A stretch of DNA of 64,000 bases from Neonectria sp. B-13 (Eukaryota > Ascomycota > Sordariomycetes > Hypocreales > Nectriaceae): the NCBI GenBank assembly GCA_002682825.1, contig NOKP01000007.1, positions 620,001 through 684,000 of the forward strand, written 5' to 3'. Of the stretch, positions 43,812 through 55,754 are shown piece after piece; position 1 is the stretch's first letter, and the number at the start of each line of letters is the position of its first letter. Both the position numbers and the translations under genes were made by a program. A model generated the notes under the pieces. The model ran no database searches. It was not told where the DNA came from and was given only the letters and a program-made list of their open reading frames with translations.

Positions 43812-46800
43812 GATCCAGCAGGCAGGCTTGGCTAAAAAAGGTCTCAGGACGGCTATGCAGATGATGGGTCGAGCGAGGGCAGCAGGGTGTGCAAGGAGGA
43901 AAAGGTGCACGGGTTTGGGCGGCCAGAGCCAGAGCCAACAAAGCCAAGTTCCGACGCAGTGCAGCGCAGTGCGGGCGGGCGGGCCTTGCTGCTGCGTGTG
44001 CGTAGGTGTGCCTTGTGCTTTGGGCCTTTTTGCCCTTGCTATGTGCTAGGGGGGAACACACTGCGGACGGGGGATTGGGAACTGGGCTCTGAGAACGGGA
44101 AACTGGAAGTTGGGGAACAGGGAAAAGGCGTTTGGCCACTGTGATGCACTGCGTCTGAATGTGGGTTGGCAATGGGTAATGGGGGGTGGAGGGGAGATGG
44201 GAGGGGCGAGGAGGGGCGGCAAAGTGGGAAGTACTCCGTACGCAGGTACTCTGGCAAACCCGGGACGGATAGGGAGTGGGTAAGGTACGGTAGCATGTAC
44301 AGCGTACGACGGTACTGTGCGGGTAGGGAAATGATAGAATGCTTGTGCTTGTGTGAGAGTGCGTGAGTGAGATGGAATGCGGGAACTGCGGGCGGCTGAA
44401 GGATGGGGGTGGTGGAATCGGATTGGGGTGCGAATCGATGACAATGAAACCCGGGTCCAGGTCTGGATCAGGATCAGGATCGGGATCAAACTCACCTGCT
44501 CCTGTTTCCGTGCCGCTTGTTGGCGTTGAGCTGGGCGAACGAGTTCGTATCGTGTCGTGCCTTGCTGCTGCTGCTGACGGGGCACTGGTGGAAGATGGAG
44601 GATGACGATGCGCGGTGCGGGCTACCTGCTCGAAGCGAGATACAGGTGAGAGCTTGATTGACCCCAGCACCGCTCACAAGGAATTGCAAATGAACGAACG
44701 AATGAAAGGGGGAAGGGGAAGTGCGTCGCAGAGCGCAACGGGAGAGAAAGAGAGAGGGAGATGAAATACGCGTGGGGGAATGATGGAGGGAGTGAGTTTG
44801 GGCGAGTGGGCGCGTCTTCGTAGGTAGAGAGTTGGCGTTGAGCAAGGGCCAGCAGGTTGGTGCGTGAATCAGTGAAGAGAGAGCATGCATCTGGGCCATT
44901 GACGGATTGATGAGAGAAAACTGCTTGGATCGACTTGAATTCGCCGTCATCTCACTGCCCGACTTTGCTTGACCACTGTGTCTCCTGGCCTGGTGCTAGG
45001 CATTCAGATCCAGGCGTGTTGCGCTGGGACTGCGATCCATCCTATCGCGCTAGGCTGGCTTGCAATTGGGCGCATGTCGGCGGCGGATGATGGGTACACA
45101 CTCCCCCGGAGATGCACCCACTGACCGGTAGGTACCTGGCAAGCCTAGCTGCCCTGGACCTAAGGTTGTGCTTGTGGCTACCGACACCTAAATGCCCGCG
45201 CAGTGGCTGACCCTGCCCACGCCGCACACGCTGCACCAGTGACCACTCACCCGAACATAGTACACTCTCGGGCCGTTGGCGCGTGTCGACAGTGCGAAGG
45301 CAGCCTGCGAGCACTTGGTGTTTGGACCGCCGGCATGGTTGGTCGGCCTTTTGGCTTTTGGCTTTTAGCTTTTGGCGTCCGGCGTGCCTTGGGTGCCCTA
45401 TCGACTATGCCTTCCACGGCCTTCTTCTCTCGTTTCCACGTTGCCGACCATCACTTTGCCTACCACGGGGCAGCCCAATGCCGACAGGCTTTACGGGGAT
45501 GACGAGGGCCCCCATTGGGGTTCTGGGGATCTGTCGCCCGCCCTGTCCAGGACGAGCCTCGGCGATTCGCTCGCGGGATGCTACGCTCTGCTGCCAGCCT
45601 GCCACTTTGCTTTAGTGCTCCGCTGGTTGGTGAGAAGCACTTCGCGGCCCAGGCAGTCCCAGGGGATGGGACGCAGAGAGCTGCACACCGAGGGGGCTGT
45701 GTCATCTTTGCTGGCTGGCGAGCCATAACCCTGACACATGCTGGCAAACAGGGGTGCCAATGGAGAGACGCTTGAACTGGCGACATACATTGTGCCCCAA
45801 CAAATGAGGCTGGAATGGAGAACAAAAGGGATACTTCGTCATCTGAGGCTAAGGGTTGGGTTACTGTGAGGTGGTTTAACTATTTCTTCTTGCTGGGCTT
45901 GGATGTAGATCAACGGCGACGAAACTCTTTTCGAGCCTTGACGAACCGACACACGCACTGTGATGCACTGTAATGTCCACCTGCACTGCGCTGCACGGTA
46001 CCTTGCTTGACCCCCAACTGAACAGGGCGACTGGACAGGGCGACTCCACACTGGCACAGCGCAGGTCCACCTGCAAGCAAGTAGTTTGTTAGGTACAGAT
46101 CTTCCAGTCTTCAGTCTCCGGTTTCTAGTGCTCTTGCCTCCTCCCTCCGATATGTCTCGGACTGTCTCTGACAATGTCCTTATTCTGGCCTTGTGTCCTC
46201 TTTTTGAGTCCTGTTGACTCGGAGCATGGAGTGCGGGCGGGCGTGGTGTTAGCCTGACTACAATCGCCCTTGAGAAGTTGCCAGTGCTTTTTAGGGTCTC
46301 ACGATCACTGTTAAGCGCGTAGCCACCAAGGAGCGGGCGTGTGTGGATGCGCCGGTGGGGCACGCTCCGGGATCTGGTGCGGAGACACGACGTCTGCAAG
46401 AGCGCCGAAGAGGGTCAAGGCTCCAAGGGATTCCCAACTGCAGGGATTCCAAGGCTGGAGCTCCTGGTCCTTGGACAATTTTAGAGCGGCGACCGCCCTC
46501 GTCCGCGATACGTACATTCCTACATATTGGTAGTGCTGCTGTGTTGCGTCGTTGCGTCGTTGTCGTTGATGGCTTGCACCAACTGGATGTGCGAAGTACC
46601 TCGTACCGTGCCCCGTAGCCCGCCGCTTAGACTAATTGCCCACTCGCTCGCTGCCGGCTCGTGGCCGGTGGGGACTGGGTAAGCCTTTGCATTACGCTTT
46701 GCTGATGTGGCACTTCCAACTGTCCAACATCCACCCTGGCCCGTTGCAGACTGAGCTTGTAAGCTTCTCCGTTGACGGTCGACTGCGCGAGGCGTAAAGG

Positions 46801-49800
46801 TTATGCCGCTGTACCTCCAGGGCACTCATTACTTGGCTCTTTTATTTATTTGGTTTAAACATTCGTCCGCTATCACGGAATCAGTCCCTAGTCTGGTACG
46901 CACCTCCATTCTTGTAGACACCGTCCCCTGTGGGCCAATTGGGAGCCATCGGAAACCGTAACGCTGGGCCCTGGAGGCTGAAGCAGGTTACAGGCTTGCA
47001 GCCATGGAGAGATGTGACGGTTATGGGGCGCTGGTCCTGAGAATCCATCCCCATCCCCATCCCATCCTTGCTCAACCTGGTCTTGTTGGTCTTCTACTTC
47101 GTGTCTTAGATTATCGGGCCTTTGCCTCGTTGCCGAATGTACGTGCGTTATGTGCGAAGTAGTCTGCTGCCGAGACGGGAAACAGCCTCGTCATCTCATC
47201 TCATTTCATCTTGTTTCCTCGACCTGTATTCGTAAGGACCGACCAAGGTGCTGACTGATAGCCGGCTTATGGCTATTCAGACGTGATAAGCCTCCATCCC
47301 CACTTATCGACTTGCCGCTCTTAACCCCAACATGGCTGCAATTGCATGCTCGACGCGCCCTAGCAAGCCGGGAATCAGCTATGTAAATGAGGTATTCCAT
47401 CAAACTGCGACTGCAACTACCGCTTTCTGTTGCTGGAGGCGCTTTCTCGTTTCACGCCAAAGGGGCCCGCCCGTCTCACCTCCACAGTCCGAGAGTCGAC
47501 TTTCCCCAGGGACGCGGCGAGCCATGGGCGCTCCACCCCTTTCGATTGGGTGTCGATGCAAGACATACATAGTTATTTTGAACCAGCCAGCCGCCGCTGA
47601 TACTCATGGAGCTATAGCGGTGGGTTTCGAGGTCGCCGCTCACACGTCTCGTCCCTGAGCAGGCCTGGCGTTTCCGCTGGTCGCCGTTCATTGTTGGACT
47701 GTCTTCAAGATCCTTCCGCCGTCTCGCCTGCGGGCCGGGTCAAGGCCACGACCTTATACGAGGAATTGTCCCACTCTAGCATTGGCAACTCAATTCGCTT
47801 CCATTGCCGATGGTTGGTGGATGCTGCCCAATCGGCCGAGTCTTGGGACATTTGTGTACTATTTACAGTACACACTACGAATGTATTTACGGTACGGATA
47901 TTTATACCATATCCTTGCCTCTCCAAATGACGAATGCTCAGCAAGCCAGTAGCTATTCGCCAACGTCCACTCGACTACTGCCGAGTACAACCTCCACTAT
48001 ACAACCTGCGCGTCTCGATGGACAAGTTACTTGTGGATGTGGCGCACCTGGCTGTCTGGGGGACCCTTTCCCCGGCCCTGGCTTGCCCTACCCCATTCTG
48101 ACACAAGTCGTCCACGTTGGCACTGGAGGTTGTGGCCTCCTGCATCGTGAAAGGCAGTGAGCACACCCTCAGCACTACCCCTGGACCCTCATTGATACGG
48201 CTGCCCGCCAAATCCTGCAGGTGTGGTTTAGCACTTGTTGAGATCCTGCGTACGTGTTCGTTCGTATTGTGAAGGTTCAAGACGTAACTCGATTAGAGAC
48301 CTAAGTAGGTAGTTTGGCCGAATTGTCTTCTGGCTGTCATCAGTTTACGAAGCGCACGGTCGTCAATCGCCAATTTCTCCGGTGCACTTGCAGAAAGTCT
48401 GCAAGCGAATGTGACTCCAATCAAACCCCACGCAAGGAGAGTACAACAAAGTTCTCCGTCATACATACATAAAGGCACATACTTTGGCATTAGCTAGGCT
48501 CGAGGCCATGTCTACGAAGTACTTCGTACGCTACAGTATCAGCCCAAGTACCGTACGTACGTGTGCATTCTCACTGCCAGATCTGCTCTGCCGTTCCGTG
48601 CCGTGTCGCATGCCATCTACAGTAAATCCGTACCTGCAGTAGCCGAGAGATGCGATTGCAAATGTTGCAGGCGTCGCGAGAGGAGCCGAGATGGGCCAGG
48701 AGAAAGGAAAGGCTCAGTCATATCTCACAGCTTCGGCAATTCGGTCACGCAGCATCGAATTGGCACATGCCTCTCCGTTACGAACTAATTCTCCGGTCTG
48801 AATAGTGGGCTATGTCAGGGTATCGAGATCCCTTCTCCCGACTATAATAGTACATGTCATGTTTCCTGAGTCGTCATTCTGATACACAACCCTTGGTGGG
48901 GTCTCGATAATACGGCAGAGGAGCGCTTGTGATAATACGTACATAGATGATAGTCGCAAGGAAACCCTGACCATTGCAGACCGCGGGACTCGCGGGATCT
49001 TCGTGCCCTAACAGTCTGTCACGGACGCTTGGAGCTCCGAGCGGAGATTGCAGCGCATCTGCTCCTTTACACTACATGGGACCACTTCCAAGAACTATGC
49101 TGGGAATTCGGAAGGGGCCTGCCTTACTAGCTACCTAGACAAGGTACAAACTCAACCCACCTCCATCGAGAAGAACCCCTCGGTTCCCCTGAACGCCGAG
49201 CCTATCCACTCCAGTCAGCTTGCCCGCTGCTAAGATGAAACCTAAGAGGACTCGCCAAGTTGAGGAAAGACGAAGGATGTTGAGCCTGATCAACGGAGAC
49301 GACAGAGAGGGGCATCCTGTCAAACCTCGTTCATGGCCGGGTGCAACGCTCCGTGGTGGGTGACGGTAGGTTTGGTTGGTGGCTTGCAAACCGGCACCGA
49401 GAGGCTCAGTTGCGACCCCACAACTGGCCAGCGCATTCTCTCAGACCAGACAGGACGGGAACATCTGGCCACTGATCGGCAGGTCTCCCACTGAAAAGCA
49501 CCTGTTTTCCCCAGAAAGCTTCCGTTTCCACTCCCCAGACAGAGTTGGAGGAATCACTGGCTCGAACTGCGCCAATTTTGACAGCAACAACTATTAAGAC
49601 CTGAGACTGCGTGGTCAAGCTAAAGGCCGGTCTGCCGACGCTTCTTGATGCGAATCATGTAGTCTATTCCATGGGACAGACTCGGCGAGCGAGGTAGTCA
49701 CGACGACAGCAAGTACATACTCTAAATAGCAATTACTTACTGCCTACCTGGGAATTTGAGGGATAGCGGGACACTCGAGATGGCCAAACGAACGATAGGA

Positions 49801-50250
49801 GGGAGTTCAATTGTCACTCCATGTGCACGTGCTTGTTCCCATCTCGCGTTAGGGAGAACAGATGTACGAATACCTCTTTCCCAAGGTGCAATTGAGTACC
49901 AATGGAAGCTAGTAGTACTACTAGTACTACTAAGGGTGCGATGTGGGGAAAGTCACCTGCAGGATCCCGTGACCTTGATGACCCCTTTTGACCCTCGAAG
50001 CTTGGGGTCCTTCCAATTCTGGATTGGAGTGGCATGAACGGGTGAACTGGCCTTCCATCAGATGGGGAGGGACCCGCTGACAGCTGGGAAGCTCGGCGCT
50101 CCGGGGCTCGGGCAAGCTTCGCGTAAATTCTAGCAGACTCCCTCGGTCGCCATAGAGGTCTGCAGGTGTAGTTCTAGGTGGCTCCATGGCTCCATCGCAG
50201 CGAACGATCCCTGCTGGCTAAAGCGGTCCAGAGGCTTAGAGGCTAGAACG
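43812..50250. other. STE20 upstream region and long gene-poor stretch
   Basis: The first kilobase is the STE20 promoter/leader side, with a GGATCA-type hexamer run near 44466-44490 and a possible 5'-UTR donor GTGAGT (minus strand) next to it. From about 45 to 50.2 kb I can support no gene, RNA or transposon. Palindrome-like words occur at 44231-44240, 46592-46605 and 48513-48528, and a self-complementary AGTAGTACTACT run at 49911-49931. Confidence 0.45.
48513..48528. repeat. Perfect 16-bp palindrome TACGAAGTACTTCGTA
   Basis: The sequence equals its own reverse complement over 16 bp. Degenerate relatives (AGTACTCCGTA, CGTACTTCGTA, AGTACCTCGTA) occur in the other gene-poor gaps of the window. 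Confidence 0.85.
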
Positions 50251-50441
50251 TCGTGGGGAGTCTGGAGAAACTTCCACCTCACCCTCAAGTCTCAACCTTC
50301 ACCTCCCAACTTCACTCTCCCATCTACATCTTCCATCTTCATCTGCTTCCTCCGAGTCCGTCCTCCGCTCTCCGGTCTCTGCGTCCTCTCTGGTTGTTCC
50401 TCCTGGTTACTGGTTATCGCCGTCTGTTGGTTTCTTGCACA

Positions 50442-50450
50442 ATGTTCTAG
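50442..50450 (+). promoter_or_regulatory. Two-codon upstream ORF (ATG TTC TAG)
   Basis: The only ATG between about 50251 and the predicted 5'-UTR intron of the KH-protein gene; it is followed at once by TTC and TAG. If in the transcript, this minimal uORF would let ribosomes terminate and reinitiate 300 nt upstream of the main start. Confidence 0.4.
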
Positions 50451-50571
50451 AGACCCCAGACTCCGCAACATCTGGTCATTTGTCGTCCGTCACCCGTACC
50501 GAGCTCCCACACCGTCTTCTCCAGCTTTCCCTGGTTGCAAGCGTCACTGCTTTCACCAGCATCTACAATCA

Positions 50572-50668
50572 GTACGCCCCTCTTCATGCCCATTGGCATT
50601 GATTCCCATCTGCCCTGTTCTGCAGGCAATTCTGGTGCATGCCCCTCGCTAACAAGCTGTCTTTCCAG
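50572..50668 (+). other. Predicted 5'-UTR intron of the KH-protein gene
   Basis: Donor GTACGC, branch GCTAAC at 50648-50653, acceptor CTTTCCAG ending 50668; 97 nt. It removes two ATGs that would otherwise precede the main start, one of which would extend the protein in frame. Confidence 0.5.
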
Positions 50669-50747
50669 TCAACACCTCCCTTACCTTCCTCCGTCCGTCC
50701 ACTGTCTCCCGACTCCCGTGCCGCCGTATTTAAGCAAAGCTTTCATC

Positions 50748-53700
50748 ATGGCTTCCGAGACCCCCGTCGATAACACCAACCTTGGTGAGCTTTCTGCCGC
50801 TCAGAAGCTTCTCCAGAAGCACGTTGAGCCTCACTCCGTCACTGTTCAAGATGTGCCGGATGAGGACCTCCCCGTCAAGGTCTCCAACGATGCCTCTGGT
50901 TCCTGGGCCGCCCCGGTCAGCGCAAAGGCCGCCGGTAAGCAGCCGCAGGGTCCCAAGAGTGCGCTCGATACCCAATCGCATGAATTGTTCCCCGAGCTCG
51001 GGACTCCCAAGGGCAAGAGCGCCAACGTGGCGCCAATCTGGGGAGCCAAGAACACCGCCAACGGCAAGTCTAACGGTGCTGCATCCAACGGTGCTTCGCG
51101 CTCCTCGACCCCCGCTTCAGGAGCCGATACCCCCAAGAATGCCATGCCTTCCATGTCCATCCCCGGCCGCAATGTCGAAACAGTTACCCTCGACCCCCAG
51201 TACATCATGCCCCGAACGCAACTGAAGAGACCCATCGCCGACACCATCAAGGACATCAACCGCAAGTCCCGGGCCAACATTACCATGGGTACCTCCTCCA
51301 ATGGCCGTCTTAAGTTTGATGCCACTGGTCCTCAAGACGTCGCTCAACAGGCACTCAAGGACCTGGTGTTCCAAATTGGAACCAAGGTAGGTGCTGACTT
51401 ACCCGCTCTCATGGCACATACTAACTCGGACCTAGCAAAGCATCACGGTCCCGATTCCCCAATCTACTCGAGCCCACATCATTGGCAAGGGTGGATCTAT
51501 GATTAAGGCCCTGCAGGAGAAGACTGGCGCCAAGATCCAATTGCCCAAGGTCGACGAGAGTCACCCCGTGGACGAAGATGATGACGATGCCACCATTGAC
51601 GTCATCGTCGAGGGCAATGCTCTCTCTGCCGCCTCGGCCCGCAACGAGATCTTGAAGATTGCTGGCGAGCGATCTGCCAACGTTCAGACTAAGGTCCGTG
51701 GCATCCCCGCCGCATTCTACCCCTTCATTGCTGGTTCCGGAAACGCCCTTGCCCATGCGCTGGAGGAAGACAATGGTATCCAGATCCGAGTTCCTCCTCT
51801 GCAGGCCTACACGTCTGGCCCAGCCCCCGTCTCTGCCGCCCCCGGGCAGCGACCCGTATTTGCCCCTGCTGGTCACGAGGAGAACCATATTCAGCTTGCC
51901 GGTGACCGCCCCGCTGTACAGAAGGTTCGCGCCGAAATTGAACGCCAGGTCGCCGAGCTCCACAAGCAGCTCGAGGCTGAGCAGCTCTCGATTCAGCGAG
52001 GCCGACACCAGTTCATTATTGGTGACCGAGGTGTTCCCACTGAGGACTTCTTCGCTGAGACCGGCTGTGCCATTCTTCTGCCTACTGACGAAGATGACGA
52101 CACTGTGACCGTCATCGGCCCTGCCGATCAGGTTCAGGCCGGCCTGGAGAAGGCCATGGACCTTGCCATGGGTATGCAAATGTCCAACCTTGACATTGCT
52201 CGGTTCCACCGAAACGCCCCTGGCGGCGCTGCAGCTCACGCCGGACATGTTACTCGATACCTACGACAGCGAAAGGAGATCGAGCGCCTGGAGAAGCTTT
52301 ACAACACCCACATCAACACTCCGTTCTCCCAGGACGGTGCCTTGCCGTGGGAACTCTACTCTCGCGAGGGAAAGAACGCCATTCGTGCCCAGTCTGAGAT
52401 TACTGGCATTATCAATGGCCAACCCCCTTCTCGAATGAGTGCAGTGCCCATTGATCCATTCTTCCACCAGCACCTCCGAAACAATGTCACCTCGAAGGTC
52501 AAGAACGACTACGGTGTTCACCTTGTTGTTCCCGATGCGTCGGAGAGCGGCGCTCCCGTCCTTCTCGTGTACGAGGGCTCCGACCCGGTTGATGGTCCCT
52601 ACCAGATCCCCCGCACCAAGCCCGCGGATGCCGATATCAAAGCCTTCCAACAGGGTCTCCTGGATGCCCAGAAGCACATCCTTGATCTCATCAACAAGCA
52701 GGAGAAGATTACTGCTGAAACCCTTGATGTCCCCCTGAAGTTCCACGAGAGACTTCGACGGTTCATCAAGAAGGAGCAGGAAAGCCGCTCCGGTGATCAG
52801 ATCCCTGTTAGAGTCACGAAGGTTGGCACTACGATTACCCTTCGAGGCCCTGCTTCAGCCGTTGAGTCGCTTGCCGCGAAAGCCAATGCCTTTGTCGAGC
52901 AGGAGAAGGAGGATGAAAAGGAGCGTGGCTTTACTTTGACATTTGATTTCCCTCAGAAGTTTGCCAACCACCTAATCGGCAAGGGCGGTAGCAACATCCG
53001 CGAACTGCGTGATCGTTTCGATGTCGAGATCCAGGTTCAGGATGGCAAGGTTGAGCTCAAGGGTCCTAAGGCCAAGGCTGAGACCTGCCGGTCGCACATT
53101 CAGAGCCTTGCTCGCAACCTGGCTGATGAGACCACCCACGTTCTGAAGATCGACCCCAAGTACCACCGCGAGCTCATTGGCTCTCAGGGTACCCAGATTA
53201 ACCGTCTTCAGACGCGTTACAAGGTCCTGATCTTCTTTCCCCGATCTGCGAAGAATGTCTCGGACGACCAGTCCAACGCGGATGCCGCCAGCGAGGCCGG
53301 AAAGCCCCGCCGTCAGCAGCCTGCCGATGAGGTTATGATTCGGGGACCTAAGAAGGGCGCGGATGAGGCCCGTGACGAGCTCTTCTCGCTACACAAATAT
53401 CTTGAGGAGCACTCGGCCACCGCCACTGTCGCTGTTCAGCAGAAGCAAGTTGGATCTCTCATTGGCCAAGGCGGTGCTGCTCTTGACGAGCTCCGACAAG
53501 CCAGTGGTGCCAAGATTGACGTGCCCGCCGACCGGGACACCGATATTGTGGAGATTCAGGTGAAGGGTACGGCTTCACAGGTTGCCAAGGCGAAGAAGAT
53601 CCTGGAAGAGAAGCGCGCTGTCTTCAATGATACCGTCGTTCGTACCCTGGATATCGAGAAGAAGTACCACAAGGCTCTGATTGGAGCGAGCGGTAAGTCT

Positions 53701-54706
53701 TGGAATTTGATTACATCGTTGAATTATATCTAACTGATTTATAGGTGCCAACCTCCGAGACATTGTTGTTAAGGCTGGTGGGTCTGATGATCGACGCGAG
53801 CTTGCTCGCACCATCCAATTCCCCAAGCAGGAGGCGGATGGAAACACGATCAAAATCGAGGGCCGCACTGATGTCGTCCAGAAGATCGTTGACCGCATTC
53901 AGGAGATTGTTTCTGAGCGGGAGAACCAAGTCACGGAGGTTGTGGACGTCCCCATCGAGAACCACCGCTCGCTTATCGGTCGTGGCGGTGATGTGAAACG
54001 CCAGTTGGAGTCCAAATTGACCGTTTCCATCGATGTCCCCCGTCAGGGTGATGGTAAGACTGGAGTCAAGGTGACTGGCCGACCTGAACATGTGGCGAAG
54101 GCCAAGGAGCACCTTCTGTCCCTGGTCAAGGCGCAGCAGGGTGAGACTCTACAGGTTCCCCGCAGCCTGCACCACTCCGTCTCCAACGGTGGTCAGTTCT
54201 TCCGCCAGCTTCGCAACAACCACCAGGTTACGGTCGACCATGCTGGTCAGCCCCTCCCCCCCAAGCCTGACTCATCTACCCGCTCCAACGTCGGTGCCCT
54301 CCCCTTGATCACGGACGATGATGAGACGGCCAGCGATGCCCACTCGTGGAAGGTCGTCCAGGTTTCCTCAGGCGAGGACGGTGAGATTCCTTGGGTCCTG
54401 CGAGGCACGCCCGAGAATGTGGCGAAGGCCAAGGAGGCTATTGTCAAGGCTCTTGAGCAGGCCAAGAAGAACGATGCCACGGGTTACCTTATTCTTCCTG
54501 ACCCCAGAACCTACCGCCACGTGATTGGCCCCAGCGGTTCCAAGGTCAACCAGATCCGAAAGCAGAGCAACTGCAAGATCCAGGTGCCGCGAGACCAAGC
54601 CAAGGATGAGGCCATTGAGATCATAGGATCCCAGGAGGGTGTTGAGATGGCCAAGGATCTGATCCTTGCTGCCGTTCAGGAGGGTACTAACAAGTCCCGG
54701 GAGTAA
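50748..54706 (+). CDS. SCP160: Multi-KH RNA-binding protein, Scp160/vigilin family
   Basis: Vigilin-type proteins bind mRNA and ribosomes at the ER. Exons 50748-51386, 51436-53692 and 53745-54706 (introns 49 and 52 nt) give 1285 residues. After a disordered N-terminus (about 1-150, Ala/Ser/Asn-rich, with ATLGTPK-like and SSTPASGADTPKN phosphorylation-prone stretches), KH domains fill the protein. GXXG loops are seen in IIGKGGSMIK (about 229), HLIGKGGSNIREL (727), LIGSQGTQIN (793), LIGQGGAALDEL (887), LIGASGANLRDI (961), LIGRGGDVKRQL (1041) and VIGPSGSKVNQI (1225); other KH folds have degenerate loops, as in yeast Scp160. Start tttcatcATGG. An in-frame ATG in the leader is probably intronic. 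Confidence 0.92.
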
Positions 54707-55754
54707 TGGTGGGATCGTAACAAAATTGCATTGGCAAATGAGGTCCTGGTCGGGGCATTGGGTACAAGGACGGCCCAGAAAAGCGATGAGGGTCTCTATG
54801 GAGTATCTTGTAGGGGGAATCATTGCATTTAACGCAGTATGTGGTGGTCAAGCTACGGTTGCGGAGTTGCAGATGCCCATTTCCACTTTAGCCGTTGTAA
54901 TAAGTTGCAAAAACATAATGATCATGATTGCGTTCCAATCCGTTTCCTCTGGTCTCATACAGCGTCTTCATTCCTGTCTCTTTGTGTCCGTCCTTGAAGG
55001 GGCGTACTCGTGCATGATCGCTTTCCCTCCATAGTATGTACTTAGTCACATGTGTGTATCCGAGGGATGAGACCATTCGGCATTTTGTCTGCCGCGCCGC
55101 GGGATGAGGGGCATAGGTTAGGGTGGCTAACTCTGCAGGAAGTTGGGGATCTGACGTATTCGTATACGTATCTCGCATTCTTATTCCTTTTGTTTCAAAC
55201 TCTCAAGTAAACATTCGGTTCCTTTTTCTCACGCACAGAACATTCAAAGTTGCCGTTATAAAAGTACCACTCTAGATCTCGCCGGATAGCCCATTTCGCA
55301 GCTGTCGCGTCTATCTGGGCAACAACTGGGGTTGTTCGATGAGGGGGGCCCCGGTTTACGGAAATAATACGAGTGGTACACCCTTTCTTAACGATTGTCA
55401 AAACTGCAATGATGACAACGCGAAAACAGACAGGATACAGTGCTGAACGGGGCGGAAACTTGCCCACCCGCAACATGTCTAACTAATTAAGTCACGTAAT
55501 TCGTTGGATCGTGTAAGTGAGAAGCTACCTGGGGCGATACGGACACGGAGGCAGGCCGATATCACGTGGGGCGGGACAGGAGCAATCAATTGCTAGTTAG
55601 GAAGCCACCCATACATCTGCAAGTATCCAAGATTAATTAGACACCGCTCCTCAACACATCTCCTCGACCATTCACCCTCTAGCCACCTTCCGAAGCTCGA
55701 GAGCCTCAATTCGTGTCTCACTTCCCGAGACATAACTCCAGTACGTCTCGCCAG
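54707..55754. other. KH-gene 3' UTR and ERG27 promoter
   Basis: About 1 kb, no supportable frame. The right half includes AT-rich sequence and presumably the ERG27 promoter. Confidence 0.4.

Noticed and set aside
43654..44670. 338-codon minus-strand frame overlapping the STE20 start and upstream region
   Set aside because: His/Pro/Ser/Thr-rich with DPDPDP repeats from a hexamer run; out of frame with STE20 and lacking any domain. Better read as leader/promoter.
50535..50747. In-frame N-terminal extension of the KH protein
   Set aside because: The upstream in-frame ATG lies inside a well-formed intron (GTACGC, GCTAAC, TTCCAG), so it is probably absent from the mature mRNA.
51421..52248. 275-codon frame antisense to the KH-protein gene
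   Set aside because: Opposite conserved KH-coding sequence, with Gly/Val/Leu-rich composition typical of antisense shadows.
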